Origin: Aplidium turbinatum
Lineage: Eukaryota; Chordata; Ascidiacea; Aplousobranchia; Polyclinidae
DNA: 64,000 nucleotides
Assembly: GCA_918807975.1 (NCBI GenBank)
Contig: OU964930.1
Span: 12,208,372 to 12,272,371, forward strand
Reading direction: 5' to 3'
Below are positions 1 through 11,224 of the stretch, piece after piece (positions within the stretch are counted from its first letter, which is position 1; every line of letters begins with the position of its first letter). Below the pieces are notes generated by a model that was not told the origin of the DNA, did not search any database, and saw only the letters and a program-made list of their open reading frames with translations. A program made the translations under genes and the position numbers.

Positions 1-640
1 ACAGTGGAAGCAATAGTAGTGTTCTTGATGTTCCTGTGTATTTTCTTCCAGTGCTGTGATTTTGACGTATTGGAATACCTATCATATATGCTTATATAAT
101 TATGATACTGTCGTATGTAGTACACAATTGGTTTCTAACCGGGAGTAAATTTTACTTACCCCTACCCTAGGCCTAAGGTAAATCTTGCAAGCAAACATTT
201 TAATCAAACTCATTATACTGTAGTTTGGGAAAGCAAGAAAGTTTTTTTTAATAGAATTTTTTGCTTAAAAATTATTGTTTCGCGAAAACTGTCAAAATTC
301 ACTAAACAGCTGCTGGGCTTTTACAAATAATCTCATGTTTATAGTCTTTAGCTTTGCTCTCACATGGCTTGGACTTGTAAATTGTTTTGTTATTTGTATT
401 ACAAATGATCAGAAAAACCGCCATTCATTATTACTGAAACATTTTTTAGCATTGTGTTACGAAAATGGAGCTGTGGTAAGACAGTGTATTAAAAATCTTT
501 ATTGTTTTCGTTGTTTTACATTCTTGAATTGCGTCTCGCCTTAACCACAAAAATACAATTAATACACAAAATGCTTCAAAAAGTTTTAGTGTTTTGTTTT
601 GATAATTTCGCAAACAACAGCTGCTGCTGGTGGCCGAAAA
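1..640. other. No recognisable feature
   Basis: AT-rich DNA with only short chance frames on both strands. I see no exon, repeat or transposon end. Confidence 0.5.
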
Positions 641-938
641 TAAAAGGGCTTCAGCAGGGCGACATTCGTCAGTCCAGCGACAGCGCGCGCAGCCGCAAAA
701 ACGTGCCAGTAAGTTTAGCGATATTCGTTGGCGTACAGACAGCGCGCCGTTAACTAACTTGAGCGACTTTCGCCATCGAGGCGCTTACGCACAGCCGACT
801 TTATTGTCGAACTTCGCCAGCGTTACGCCGGCTATGCGATGAGCAGATCGGTGGCGGCTGGCTGGCGATTATCGCTGGCGCGTCGCCAATAACTTCGCTA
901 GCTTGGAGCTGGCTAGACGCCAATCTTTGCTACTTGGG
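640..938. repeat. GC-rich degenerate repeat
   Basis: A sharply GC-richer block in which CGCC and GGCG words recur every 20 to 30 bp (TTCGCCATCG, CTTCGCCAGCG, CTGGCTGGCG). It looks like a decayed short tandem array, possibly related to the GCCAACGTTGGC arrays further right. Short frames here are not convincing genes. Confidence 0.35.
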
Positions 939-1127
939 CAGTGGCATAGCTAGGGGTGGCGGGGGGCGGACCGCCCCGGGCGGCACTTTCAGACTACGAT
1001 TTTTGATTTTGATTATAATCTGATAAAAAAACGCATTTCATTTTCACATGCTTTTTCTTGAAGGGGCGGAAAAATCTGAATCCGCCCCGGGCGGCACATT
1101 CCGGCACATTCCCTAGCTACGCCACTG
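939..1127. mobile_element. hAT-type MITE
   Basis: The ends CAGTGGCATAGCTAGGG and CCCTAGCTACGCCACTG are near-perfect inverted repeats of the widespread GTGGCGTAGC hAT type. GC-rich subterminal blocks (GGGCGGACCGCCCC) follow. No transposase and no clean 8-bp duplication. Confidence 0.7.
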
Positions 1128-1587
1128 AATCGGACTAACGTTTTCGGACGTTGATACTTTATAAAATTAACAGCTTTTTCTGATTGTGTGGGCTACCGGA
1201 AAAATGTCAGCAAGAAAAACCGCAGACACTGAAATCTTAAAATCATTATCAGCTTTCAATCCCCCGAGAGCTTCAAAAACCGCACACGCTAATGACGCAA
1301 GAAAGCGAGAAAAAACGAACAGTGCGGTATTTCTTCTTTTAAATATGTTGAAAAAAACAGTTTGAGTATTGCTCCAAAGCAAGAGTTTTTTAAGTAATTG
1401 AAAGACAAATTTAAAATTTTTATAACACCAGATAAATATTCTAAGCTTATTTTTTGATAAAAAATGACAATGATGCGACTTGTAATAAAATAGTTATAAG
1501 CGCTTAAACTTGGTTCTGAATCAGCACCATCTGGTAATTCGGTTCAAATAAGAACCTACCCAGCAAACATTGATTGCTGGGCCAGCG

Positions 1588-3329
1588 TCGGCTATATGCT
1601 GGGTATGTTGGCACAAGGCTGGCAATTTTGTCCAACATTTTGCCAACATTGCCAACATTACGCCAACAATTTCAATACTTCTTATTATGCGTTCAAAAAG
1701 GTCTTAAAGATTTTGTTTCAGGTTTATTTGTTTTAAACTGTAAAAATACTAACACAAACCTCTTTTCATGTGGTATTGCTTCAAAACACAGTTGTGTGAT
1801 TGGCTGACATCGGTCAGAAGCATTGCCAGCGTTGTGCCAATTCATAACAATTTCGGTGTTTTCTTCAAAATTATGCAAATGTATACCATCATTTTGCTAC
1901 AATTTTACATTTTTTTAATAGGCTATCAATGCTGTTATTATTTTCTGATACCGTACAAGTATACTATGAATACTTAAGACCATCGTTGGTCAGAAGTGTA
2001 GCCAACAGTTTGCCAACAAAGTAGTTTCATTTTAGTTTGTTTATGCCAAACTGAGCAGAGGTCTAGAAAAAGGCTGGAGCAACAAAACGCGAACGCGATA
2101 ACGTGCTTGATACCCAAACAGTTTAAACTTTCCATTAGCCCTACACGTTTCCACAAAATAAACAATTGCAACGTCGGCTATATGCTGGATGTGAGGGCAC
2201 AAGATTGGCAATTAGGTCCAACATGTTGCCAACAATACGCCATCAATTTCAATAACTTATTTCTTATCATGCGTTCAAAAAGGTCTCAAAGATTTTATTT
2301 CAGGTTTATTTGTTTTAATCTTTAAAATTACTAACACAAACTTCATTTCATGTGGTATTGCTTCAAAACACAGTTGTGTAGTTGGCTAACATCAGTCAGA
2401 AGCATTGCCCGCATTGTGCCAATTCATAACAATTTCGGTGTTTTCTTTAAAATTATGCAAATGTATAGGCTACCATGATTTTGCTACAATTTCACATTTT
2501 TATAATAGGCTATCAATGCTGTTATTGTTTTTATAATACCGTACAAGTATACTATGAAAATTTAAAACCAGCGTTGGTCAGAAGTGTAGCCAACGGTTTG
2601 CCAACAAGGTAGTTTCATTTCAGTTTGTTTATGCCAAACGGAGCAGAGGTCTAGAAAAAGGTAGGAGCAACAGAAACGCGAACGTGATTCCGTGCTTGAT
2701 ACCCAAACAGTTTAAGTTTCCATTTGCCCTACACGTTTCCACAAAATAAACAATTGCAATATCGGCTATATGCTGGATGTGAGGGCACAAGGTTGGCAAT
2801 TATGTCCAACATGTTGCCAACAATACGCCATCAATTTCAATAACTTATTTCTTATCATGCGTTCAAAAAGGTCTCAAAGATTTTATTTCAGGTTTATTTG
2901 TTTTAATCTTTAAAATTACTAACACAAACCTCTTTTCATGTGGTATTGCTTCAAACACAGTTGTGTGGTTGGCTAACATCGGTCAGAAGCATTGCCAGCG
3001 TTGTGCCAATTCATAACAATTTCGGTGTTTTCTTTAAAATTATGCAAATGTATACCATGATTTTGCTACAATTTTACATTTTTATAATAGGCTATCAATG
3101 CTGTTATTATTTTCTGATACCGTACAAGTATACTATGAATATTTAAGACCAGCGTTGGTCAGAAGTGTAGCCAACAGTTTGCCAAGTTTGTTTATGCCAA
3201 ACGGAGCAGAGGTCTAGAAAAAGGTAGGAGCAACAAAACGCGAACGCGATAACGTGCTTGATACCGAACCAGTTTAAAGTTTCCATTCGCCCTACGCGTT
3301 TCTACAAAATAAACAATTGCAACGTTGGC
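1588..3329. repeat. About 587-bp tandem repeat, three copies
   Basis: The phrase TCGGCTATATGCTGG starts at 1588, 2174 and 2762 (periods 586 and 588), and the next boundary word falls at 3325 after a short deletion. Units share internal blocks such as CATGTGGTATTGCTTCAAA and differ by a few percent. Open frames here are repeated shadows, not genes. Confidence 0.85.
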
Positions 3330-3603
3330 TACTTCATTTCAGCTTCACTGGATTTATTCTTTGAAAATATTAATAGCCAACAATAAAATGACTCTTTAAC
3401 TAAATGACTCATGTGGTTTAGTGGAAAAACACAGTTTCTTTCGCATACCGTATTCTTGTACCAACAACGCCATGATAAAAATCGTTTGTTCATATTCAAT
3501 TGCTTCAGATAATTTAGTGCAATAAATGTCTTGTGATTCAGAGAACACTTCCAGAAAGTTTAGGCTTTGGCGCCTCCAATACCCAACTAGCATAATCCGT
3601 TCT

Positions 3604-3977
3604 TTTTACATTGATTCAACGTCTGCAGACGTTGGTAAGGTAACTAACAAGCGATAAACTTAAAAACGTGGTTGCTAATTCAAGTTGCCAGGTCTTAATT
3701 TTTTTCTTGTGTTCAACAAAAGCTTTTTTAATTTTCAAGTTTAACTATACTAAAATGTGTTGTAACATTTTTGAAAACATTTTTTCAGGACTAACCTCAA
3801 AATTTGCGTGCAGTTCAAGAAAATTTAAAACAACTTGTAAGCTTAATCGAATTCACTTGTTGATGTTTACTAGCGCTCGACACAGCAGCATGATTGTGGT
3901 GATCATGTAATCATTGAGTTGCGGCTGCACTGCCGCCGCGCTGCTGACCTGTCTGTAGACGCTGAATCAATGTAAAA
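3604..3977. mobile_element. MITE with palindromic TTGATTCAACG ends
   Basis: The left end TTTTTACATTGATTCAACG is mirrored by CGCTGAATCAATGTAAAAA at the right. The left end is itself part of a 42-bp palindrome. The interior (374 bp total) is unrecognised. Confidence 0.5.
3605..3646. repeat. 42-bp palindrome, copy 1
   Basis: Centred on CTGCAG near 3625. The left half TACATTGATTCAACGTCT is intact; the right half keeps AGACGTTG before diverging. Confidence 0.6.
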
Positions 3978-5069
3978 AAAAAATCGATTGATGCAGTATC
4001 ACTTGTTGATTTTGTTCTGAGAGCAGTCTCGCTCACTGTCTGATTTTGACCACGTGGGTGAGATTCTCGTGTCGCCAACAAAGGGGCGTCTTTATTTTAA
4101 ATGTAGCAAAGCTTGCACAATAGGCCAGCTTCAGGAGCAGTCATGTTGCGTCGAAATCTCTCCTCAATTTCTTGAAGCGAGATTTCACATAACGATCGCT
4201 ACTTTTACTTTCAACGATGCGGCGAATCGTTTTTTCTCCTCTCGCGGTGCATAGAACAATACTGCAGGCACAATAATTGTTGTGAAAACTCCATTATGAC
4301 GTCACTACTTAAACTTTGACTGGGCAATATGACGCGTTGAAGTGAAATAGGCAACAAAGCTTTAGAATGCGGCGATGTGTTATATCAACGTGAGGAGATG
4401 CAATTTAGCCGAAGAACTTGGTTTGTTTTGATGAAGGAAGACAAAGGCCATGACGTAATCCTTTGCTAAAGGGATTATGACGTCACTCGATTCACTTCGA
4501 CTGTTCAAGCATGGCGGTTGTGCTCAATACACAATTACGTGGAGAGCCGAAAGCACAATGCTTATGTGAACAGCGCTAAGAGGAATTTTCGCTTCTTGCA
4601 TCGAAAATATAAAAATCGAATTCAATGGAGATAGGCCTATTACTGCCGAAAGAAGTTTTAGAAATGATCAAAATGAAACTATAGGAATGACTTACGACAA
4701 TGTTTATGAAAACCTGGTAAGTGAATGTCTTTTATTCATTGAACCTGAAATAATTGTGTAAAGTCGTTTTTGTCACTAGGCTACGTTTACACAATTTAAA
4801 GAAAGTTATAAAACTCAATTTAGAGAAAGTTATAAAACTCAATGACCAATGGAAAACTTTCATATGAAATATTCTCGTGACAAATTTAGTGCCAGTGCTT
4901 CTAGATGAGTGCTAAGAAGATATCAGCAAAGTAGCAGAGCTTGTGATGTCCCACAACATGTGTAGGGTTCTGCTCAATCTTTGATTTTGCTGCTCTGGCA
5001 GTGTTTGCCTGACTGCTTGAATGTGTTTGTATTTTTATGTCGTGTGGATAGGTCTGTGATGGTTGTAAA

Positions 5070-6709
5070 CATGGGCGCCGATCCCTATAAGACAGAGGGG
5101 ACATGTCCCCATCATTTTTTTACATGTCCCCACCATCTTTTTACATTATTTTTATAACATAACAGGGGATATATTAACCGAATGTCACAATTTTATTAGT
5201 CGGACGTTTAAAATCTATTGAAAGGAGGTGACAACATTTTTGTTTTATGCGAGGAAACTCCAACCGTAGTATAAATGTTTTAGAGCGGGGAAACCCTGGT
5301 GCAACTCGCAAATTGTTTTTGTTTTGATTACGCCAGGGCCAGACAGTGCAGAGTGTTAGAATTACAGAGAATTGTAGAAGCACATATTACTAATCTAATT
5401 ATATCAAAAGCTGCTGTAGCCTTGCCGTTTATTTGAGATGCTTTGTTCCACACAAGAACTTGGAAAGCTGTACATTACAAGGTTTCTGGGAAAATCAAGC
5501 ATCTGTACCTGAATCTTTATTCTGAAGACTAGTGAAGACTGAAGAGTCTTTGCCTCAGGCTGCATTAAAACTGAAACCAATTTGTCCAACAAGATGGCTC
5601 ACGCGTGCAGCTACTGTGAAAGCAGTGGTTGATAATTATAAGTCAGTATTGAAAGCAGCTGTGAGTTAATTTCATTCACATGTAACAACAACTGCTAATT
5701 GGCGTTTGAAATCTTTTTCTCGTAGGTCGAGTGTGCTTGGGTTATTAGCGGCATTGTCTGTCATTCAGTGTCTGAAACGTTTTAACAAAGCCTTGCAAGG
5801 GTGACTGTTGCAGTGTGGCTGGCATGCTTGAAGGTGCTGAACTTTGTAGTACTGAACTCCACCATTTACGCAGTGAAGAAGAATTTCATCGTGTCGTTGT
5901 TTAATGCTGAGAGGCTGATGGAGAATTGCAACCTTGATTCATTGACACTGTCACGTCCCAAAAAAAATCCCAAATTGTCTTCAACATTGAAGTATCCACG
6001 GTCAACCTTCTCAACTTCAAACACCAGAAACGAAACATCAATCAAAGTATTTTGCAGTCATTGACAGCGGGCAGCAAAATCTTACTATTTCAAGTCGACC
6101 GATCTTGAGCACTACAAATTTCTACAAGAATCACTCTTTAGTGGAAAGCTACGACTACAATCACATGTGGTAGACCACTATATCCTGAGTTCTCTGACAC
6201 CGAGACTCTTGCACAAGAACTATGCTTCTTTCGAAAGCAGTAACCTCCAATGAAAAGTCGGTGGAAGATTTTCGAATGATATTCAAGAAGATGCCACCCG
6301 CTGTTCGGCAAATGTTTCCGCAAGTGGAACTTTTTGTGCGACTTTGCTCATTTCACCAGCCAGCTCGTGTTCAGCTGAAACACGGAAACGGCTAAATCAT
6401 GCAATGGTCTGCTATGTGCACAACAAAGTTTTGAATTCGATCAATATCCATGACCTCTCCAAGGAATTCGTTTTTAATTTGCCGGACACTCGTTAGGCTA
6501 TCGAGTGTTTGATCGTCTGCTGTCCCATGCTTACACTGACAATTAAAATTTATACAGTATAATTACATCACATTAGACTTGTAGCCTATTTGTTTGTTTG
6601 TCAGAGCAGACCCCCGATATTTCTAGCTCGCTTCGCTTGTCACCCCTTTCTACCTTTCCTATTCCTAGTAAATGTCCCCACCAATTTTAGAGAGCGATCG
6701 GCGCCCATG
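5070..6709 (+). mobile_element. Decayed hAT transposon (ZMYM-like transposase remnant)
   Basis: The ends CATGGGCGCCGATC and GATCGGCGCCCATG are inverted, flanked by GTTGTAAA and ATTGTAGA (6 of 8 bases). Around 6340-6500 a plus-strand frame reads RLNHAMVCYVHNKVLNSI and then HDLSKEFV, resembling the end of the hAT dimerisation domain (TMTQERLNHLALCHVH). The 1.64-kb element is internally deleted and broken by stops. It lies in an intron of the unrecognised plus-strand gene. Confidence 0.65.
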
Positions 6710-6750
6710 ATTGTAGAGTATTTGCAAATGTAGCTTTCATTGCCGTCAAC

Positions 6751-6768
6751 TGAATAATAATAATAATA
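6751..6768. repeat. (AAT)n microsatellite
   Basis: Short run of AATAATAATAATAATAA, six units. Confidence 0.8.
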
Positions 6769-6980
6769 ACATGTTTTATTTTGCGCCCATTTCGACAACA
6801 TAGCTTACAGTTGCCTACACTGCGACCTACATACGCAACAAAACAGACGACTGGAATCCCAAAATAAACTTTAAACGTTGGCTGTCATTTGTAACAGTCG
6901 AAAATTTCTGTAACAAGTGCTGAAGCTTTTTAATATGATGGATGAAACCCCTGTCATTACATTCGATTTACATTTTGCAG

Positions 6981-7166
6981 GTGGCAAATTTAAGTCAAGC
7001 TGTTGGCAAAAATGCAAGCGATTGTATCAGTGGACTTATGCCAACTATTATTATCGAACACAACACAGTTCAAGTCATGTCGAGAAAAAAGAAAGAAAAA
7101 AAAACGTCGTGAAGTCTAAGCACTCGTTTGATTGTTTAAAAAAGAATCTGAAAAAGATTGTTCTTG
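6981..7166 (+). CDS. Internal exon of an unrecognised plus-strand gene
   Basis: The exon has a good acceptor (ACATTTTGCAG) and donor (CTTG/GTGAGT). The frame that joins to the next exon encodes KFKSSCWQKCKRLYQWTYAN and a lysine-rich end, KSKHSFDCLKKNLKKIVL. I do not recognise it. The peptide is basic and has four cysteines. Upstream exons are not certain; a plus-strand donor after TYDNVYENL at 4717 has the wrong phase to join directly. The hAT remnant 5070-6709 would lie in the preceding intron. Confidence 0.45.
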
Positions 7167-7391
7167 GTGAGTACGGATAAATGTTTTTACTACGACTAAA
7201 TGATTATGTCATAACTATGCCATTTTGTTCTTTTGATTAATGTATGATGTAATTGTTAAGAGTATTGAGTAATGTATGAAAATGTTTTAGTGGTGTATTC
7301 GCATTGATGTGAACAACGAACATGGTTGTTAGTAGGCTATGTCGGCATTTATATACTGATTTAACACTTCTTTTTTTACTTTCATGATTAG

Positions 7392-7504
7392 ACATGGTGA
7401 TGGCGCACGACAAAGCTGCTGCCGTGCAGCAAATTGATGAAGAGTTTCAGAGTGATTTTGAAATTGGAAAGACAGGCAAGGTGGCTGAAAACGGAAAAAA
7501 CTAA
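7392..7504 (+). CDS. Exon of the same unrecognised gene, possible C-terminus
   Basis: A CATGATTAG acceptor is followed by a frame that completes the split codon of the previous exon and reads MVMAHDKAAAVQQIDEEFQS, then DFEIGKTGKVAENGKN and TAA. Inside it, ACAG/GCAAGG could act as a GC donor joining the exon at 8427 and giving a different C-terminus. A GTGAGC donor also follows the stop, at 7511. Function unknown. Confidence 0.45.
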
Positions 7505-7685
7505 CTTTTGGTGAGCTTGTTATATGTTTGAAAGACAACAGCGCATGTGTTGCTTTAGTTGTTGAATAACTACTGTACACGCAAGTTTTTTGTCACGCAC
7601 GTTGGAGAGAGGGATATTACATTGATATTGCAGATTGTCAATTAACTTCGTAGTATCCTGAACGACAACTGATTAAAATCCTACA

Positions 7686-8369
7686 CAGCGGCGTAGCCAG
7701 AAAAATGTTTTGGGGGGGCCAGATATTTGATGAATTGAAGAGAACAACAAAGTGTTTGATTTAAAGCCATCGCCACTTGATGTGCAGTGGCGTATCTTGG
7801 TGGGTTGAAGCAATAAAACTGGTAGCGGGGTTAGAGCGTGCCGAAGGCACGCGTATTCTAAGGGGTCCGGGGGCATGCTCCCCCGGAAAATTTTTGAAAA
7901 ATTACACTCAAATAATGGATTATAGCGCTTTCTGAAAACACTTTTAGGGTAATATTTGTATGAAATTTATTAGCAGATAAACAGCTATTAACTTATTAAA
8001 GATAGCTCTTACACACGAACTGGCAAAAACTGCGGCTAAATTAGAGAATACCAAAAACACAGCTAAACAAAAACTCAATAACTACACAAAAACCCAACAG
8101 AGTAAGCCATTCTGAAATTGCTTCCACAAATTAGTTCAAAGAAATGTAAATCGCGTAAATTTTGGGCGATTTACGATTTGGAAAATTTATTGGTGTCTTT
8201 CTGTGTGTCTAAAACAAGTCCTTGGGGGGTTAATAGCCAGATGTCTTGGAAAACGATATAAATTTCTACAAACTTTATTGCATTTTCAACAAAGGGCTCA
8301 ACTTCGGAATCCAAAGTTTGAAAATTTGGGGGGGCATGGCCCCTTTTGCCCCCCTGGCTACGCCTATGA
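7686..8369. mobile_element. hAT MITE with a second end nested inside
   Basis: The left end CAGCGGCGTAGCCAG and the right end CTGGCTACGCC are inverted, flanked by ATCCTACA and TTCCTACA (7 of 8). A second left-type end, CAGTGGCGTATCTTGG, starts near 7786 and is followed by the common CGTGCCGAAGGCACGCG and CCGGGGGCATGCTCC words. It sits between two exons of the unrecognised gene. Confidence 0.65.
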
Positions 8370-8426
8370 TTCCTACACTGTTGCCAAACAGCCCTCTTGA
8401 ATTAAATATTTTTGTTTCATTCGCAG

Positions 8427-8476
8427 GAATTCACAATGATAAAGATACACAAGAAAAAGCTGCTGATGTGCAATGA
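8427..8476 (+). CDS. Terminal exon of the unrecognised gene
   Basis: The exon follows TTTCATTCGCAG and, in the frame fitting a GC donor in the 7392 exon, encodes GIHNDKDTQEKAADVQ and TGA. The composition resembles the preceding exon (acidic, Ala/Gln-rich). AATAAA lies 40 bases later, at 8516. If the upstream stop at 7502 is used instead, this exon is 3' UTR. Confidence 0.4.
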
Positions 8477-8515
8477 ATCTCCATCTATTAATACGATTTG
8501 ATGTGGCTTGTTTCT

Positions 8516-8521
8516 AATAAA
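8516..8521 (+). terminator. Poly(A) signal AATAAA
   Basis: Canonical hexamer 40 bp after the TGA of the 8427 exon; it probably ends the unrecognised plus-strand gene. Confidence 0.45.
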
Positions 8522-8774
8522 TGTGAAAATATAAGAAGCTTGGCTGTTACTTTGCTTTGTCACAAAGGGAGAAGTGTTGCTTATAAATCCGTGTTGCTGC
8601 TGTTCTTTCGCCCAAGGATTAGCTAGGTTCAACAATAAACTTTTGGTGATGAGCGAGGTTTAAGTACAGAGACGTTTGGCAAATGTAGATGCCAATGCTG
8701 TTCAGATGTTTTATGCACCAGCTTGCTTCGCATGGCCAACCTTGGTCAAAGCGCGGGCATCACAATAGTCAATA

Positions 8775-9375
8775 GATCAGATGAAGCAGCATCATGGTGC
8801 ATAAAAGTCAACCAGAATTTAGGCGCCAGATGAAGCAAAATGGTGCACAAGCCATCTTGCCAACGCTGGCCAGATACAGATGCCAACGTTGGCAAGATGA
8901 AGCAAAATGGTGCATAAAACATTTTGCCAACGTTGGCAAGATACAGAAGCCAACGTTGGCTAGATGCAGAAGTCGACATTGGCTAGATGCAGACGCCAAC
9001 GGTGGCAAGATGCATACGCCAACGCTGGCCAGATGCATCCAAATGGTGCATAAAACATTTTGCCAACGTTGGCAAGATGCAGAAGCCAATGTTGGCTAGA
9101 TGCAGAAGCCAACGTTGGCAAGATGCAAAAGCCAGCGTTGGCAAGATGCAGACGCCAACGCTGGCCAGATGCATCCAAATGGTGCATAAAACATTTTGCC
9201 ATCGTTTGCAATATGCAGAAGCCAATGTTGGCAAGATGCAGAAGCCAGCGTTGGCAAGATGCATAATCCAATGTTGGCAAGATGCAGAAGCCAACGGTGG
9301 CAAGATGCAGACGCCAACGCTGGCCAGATGCATCCAAATGGTGCATAAAACATTTTGCCAATGTTGGCGTCTGCA
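8775..9375. repeat. 23-bp minisatellite with higher-order units
   Basis: The base unit is GCCAACGTTGGCAAGATGCA plus GAA, whose core GCCAACGTTGGC is a perfect palindrome. Every four or five units a 44-bp variant carrying ATCCAAATGGTGCATAAAAC appears, at 9037, 9173 and 9332, so spacings are 136 (4x23+44) and 159 (5x23+44). Long open frames on both strands are a by-product of the repeat. Confidence 0.88.
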
Positions 9376-9547
9376 TTTTGCCAATGTTGCGGCCAACTTC
9401 TTGCCAATGTTGCCCCAACAATCAATGTTTACTGGGTAGGGATGTTAGGGTTAAGCGATCAGTCACTATGTTTGATATAGATTGCGCAGTTTTGATTTAG
9501 AACTTGGCCGAATCAATTTTTTTGTCAACAAACAGTGATGCTTGTTT

Positions 9548-10980
9548 AATAGGGTTAGTCGTTTTTGACTTTTTTTCGAAATTCAGAAAGGGCTAGTCAT
9601 CAAAAGTGGCACATGCATAAAAAAATTACGTGTGCAAAATTTCATCAGTTTGGGGGTGCATCTTCTGCCCCCGCAGGGGGGTCAAACTTTCAATTCTTTG
9701 AAAAAAAGGGGAAATTTCACTTTCCGTTTCAACATAGTTTTTTTTATAATTTTTCTTCTGGCTAGTTATAAATTGCAAGTGGGATGTACCCAGAACTTTC
9801 CTATGTAAAGGCATGTTCGAAGCGGTTTGCTGCCCCCGCATCGACGACCAAAATGCTGAATTTTTATCAATTTGAGATGCAATTTTGTCATTGCTCAATA
9901 CACAAACTTGTCGCAAAAGGGCGAGTTGGTGTTAACGCAGTGCGTTCATTTATCTTTTGTTAAAACTCTTTCATTGCCATGGGCTCTATCTAGGGGGGGG
10001 GGGGGGGTGAGGAGAGTGATCACCCCCCCCCCCCACTCCTTGAAGTGGGGAGTGAGCAATGCAAAATCACCCCCCCACTCATTTAGCTTTGGAAAGGTTT
10101 TGCGATATTTTATTGACCGAATTTTGAAAAAAATATTCCCGCTGATATCACTTTTTTGATGATAGCGGAATTTTGGATCCAGATTTAAGTCACTTTCATC
10201 AAAAATTTGGTCGTATTACACATGTATGTGATGCAAGAAATAAATCAATGGGGCTGAAACCAGTTGTAGGACTTGTGCATCAGTTTGGAAAATCTTGTAA
10301 GGCTGCTATTAGTTAATGCCCCCTCTTCTGTGGAAGCAGAAAGAAGTTTCAGCAAATTACGGTTGTTGAAGACACGGATACCAAGCACGATAAGAGCTAT
10401 ACGACTGCTAAACTGCAAAATATCGCAAAACCTTTTCAAAGCCAAATGAGTGGGGAATGATTTTGCATTGCCCACTCCCCACTTCAATGAGTGGGGGGTG
10501 ATCACCCCCCCCCCCCCCCCCTAGATAAAGCCCATGGCAGTGAAAGAGTTTGAACAGAATATAAATGAGCGTACTGCGTTAACACAAAACACCAACTCGC
10601 CGTTTTGCGACAAGTTTGTGTATTGAGCAATGACAAAATTGCATCTCAAATTGATGAAAATTCAGCATTTTGGTCGTCGACGCGGGGGCAGTAAACCTTA
10701 AGCTTTGAACATGCCTTTACATAGGAGAGTTCTGGGTACATTCCACTTACAATTTAGAACTAGCCAGAAGAAAAATTATAAAAGAAATTATGTTAAAACA
10801 GAAAGTGAAACTTCCCTTTTTTTTTTCGAAAATTTGAAAGTTTGACCTCCATGCGGGGGCAGAAGATGCACCCCCAAACTGATAAAATTTTGCACACGTA
10901 ATTTTTTCATGCATGTGCCACTTTTTATGACTAGCCGTTTTTGAATTTCGAAAAAAGTCAAAAACAACCCACCCTATTAT
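9548..10980. mobile_element. Foldback element with hAT remnant in the loop
   Basis: Arms of about 550 bp (9548-10110 and 10430-10980) are inverted copies of each other. Within them a hAT-like pair of ends (CATGGGCTCTATCTAGG near 9979 and CCTAGATAAAGCCCATG near 10521) bounds the inner 560 bp. The loop encodes on the plus strand VNAPSSVEAERSFSKLRLLK, the hAT dimerisation signature, near 10310-10370. Long G and C runs flank the inner ends. Confidence 0.75.
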
Positions 10981-11095
10981 TTAATGTTGTTTCATAATTG
11001 TTATTAGCGTGCTCTCACAATATAATATTGTGATGTAAAAGTACAATCTGATGTTGTAAACGTTTCACCTTATTTTGGCTACTTTAGAAACTTAC

Positions 11096-11224
11096 CTTGC
11101 AGTCCAGACAGTACATGACGATAAGCCTCAAAGTAGGCTTCACTTTCAACCATGTAATATTTTCTCTTCATGTCATCTTTTGACACAAGACTGTTGCTAG
11201 AAACTGCTGCAAGTCTTTTTCTTT
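11096..11224 (-). CDS. ZNFX1-like: ZNFX1-like exon with AYFEAYRHVLSGLQ
   Basis: The exon lies between a CCACAG acceptor and a GTAAGT donor. It encodes RKRLAAVSSNSLVSKDD and MVESEAYFEAYRHVLSGLQ, the latter close to MVETTAYFEAYRHVLEGLQ of vertebrate ZNFX1, just before the helicase domain. The split codon joins exactly to the exon ending at 16244, across a 5.0-kb intron. No later exon is visible to the left within the window. Confidence 0.88.

Larger units (their letters stand above)
1559..9436. mobile_element. Inverted CCCAGYAAACATTG ends around a 7.9-kb block
   Basis: The left end CCCAGCAAACATTGATTG and its near-exact reverse complement at 9410-9436 are both flanked by TA. Both are followed inward by arrays of TTGGCAAC-type words. 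They may be the ends of one very large element or two separate insertions in opposite orientation. The gene-like exons between them favour the second reading. Confidence 0.4.

Noticed and set aside
4687-4716. TYDNVYENL before a GTAAGT donor as an exon of the unknown plus-strand gene
   Set aside because: The peptide resembles a tyrosine signalling motif, but the phase does not fit the next exon and no acceptor is clear.
8794-9439. Long overlapping open frames on both strands, up to 153 residues
   Set aside because: They arise from the 23-bp minisatellite, which lacks stops in several frames; the translations are repeats of one short motif.
9872-10505. Frames in the foldback arms
   Set aside because: They mirror each other across the inverted repeat and translate low-complexity G/C runs.
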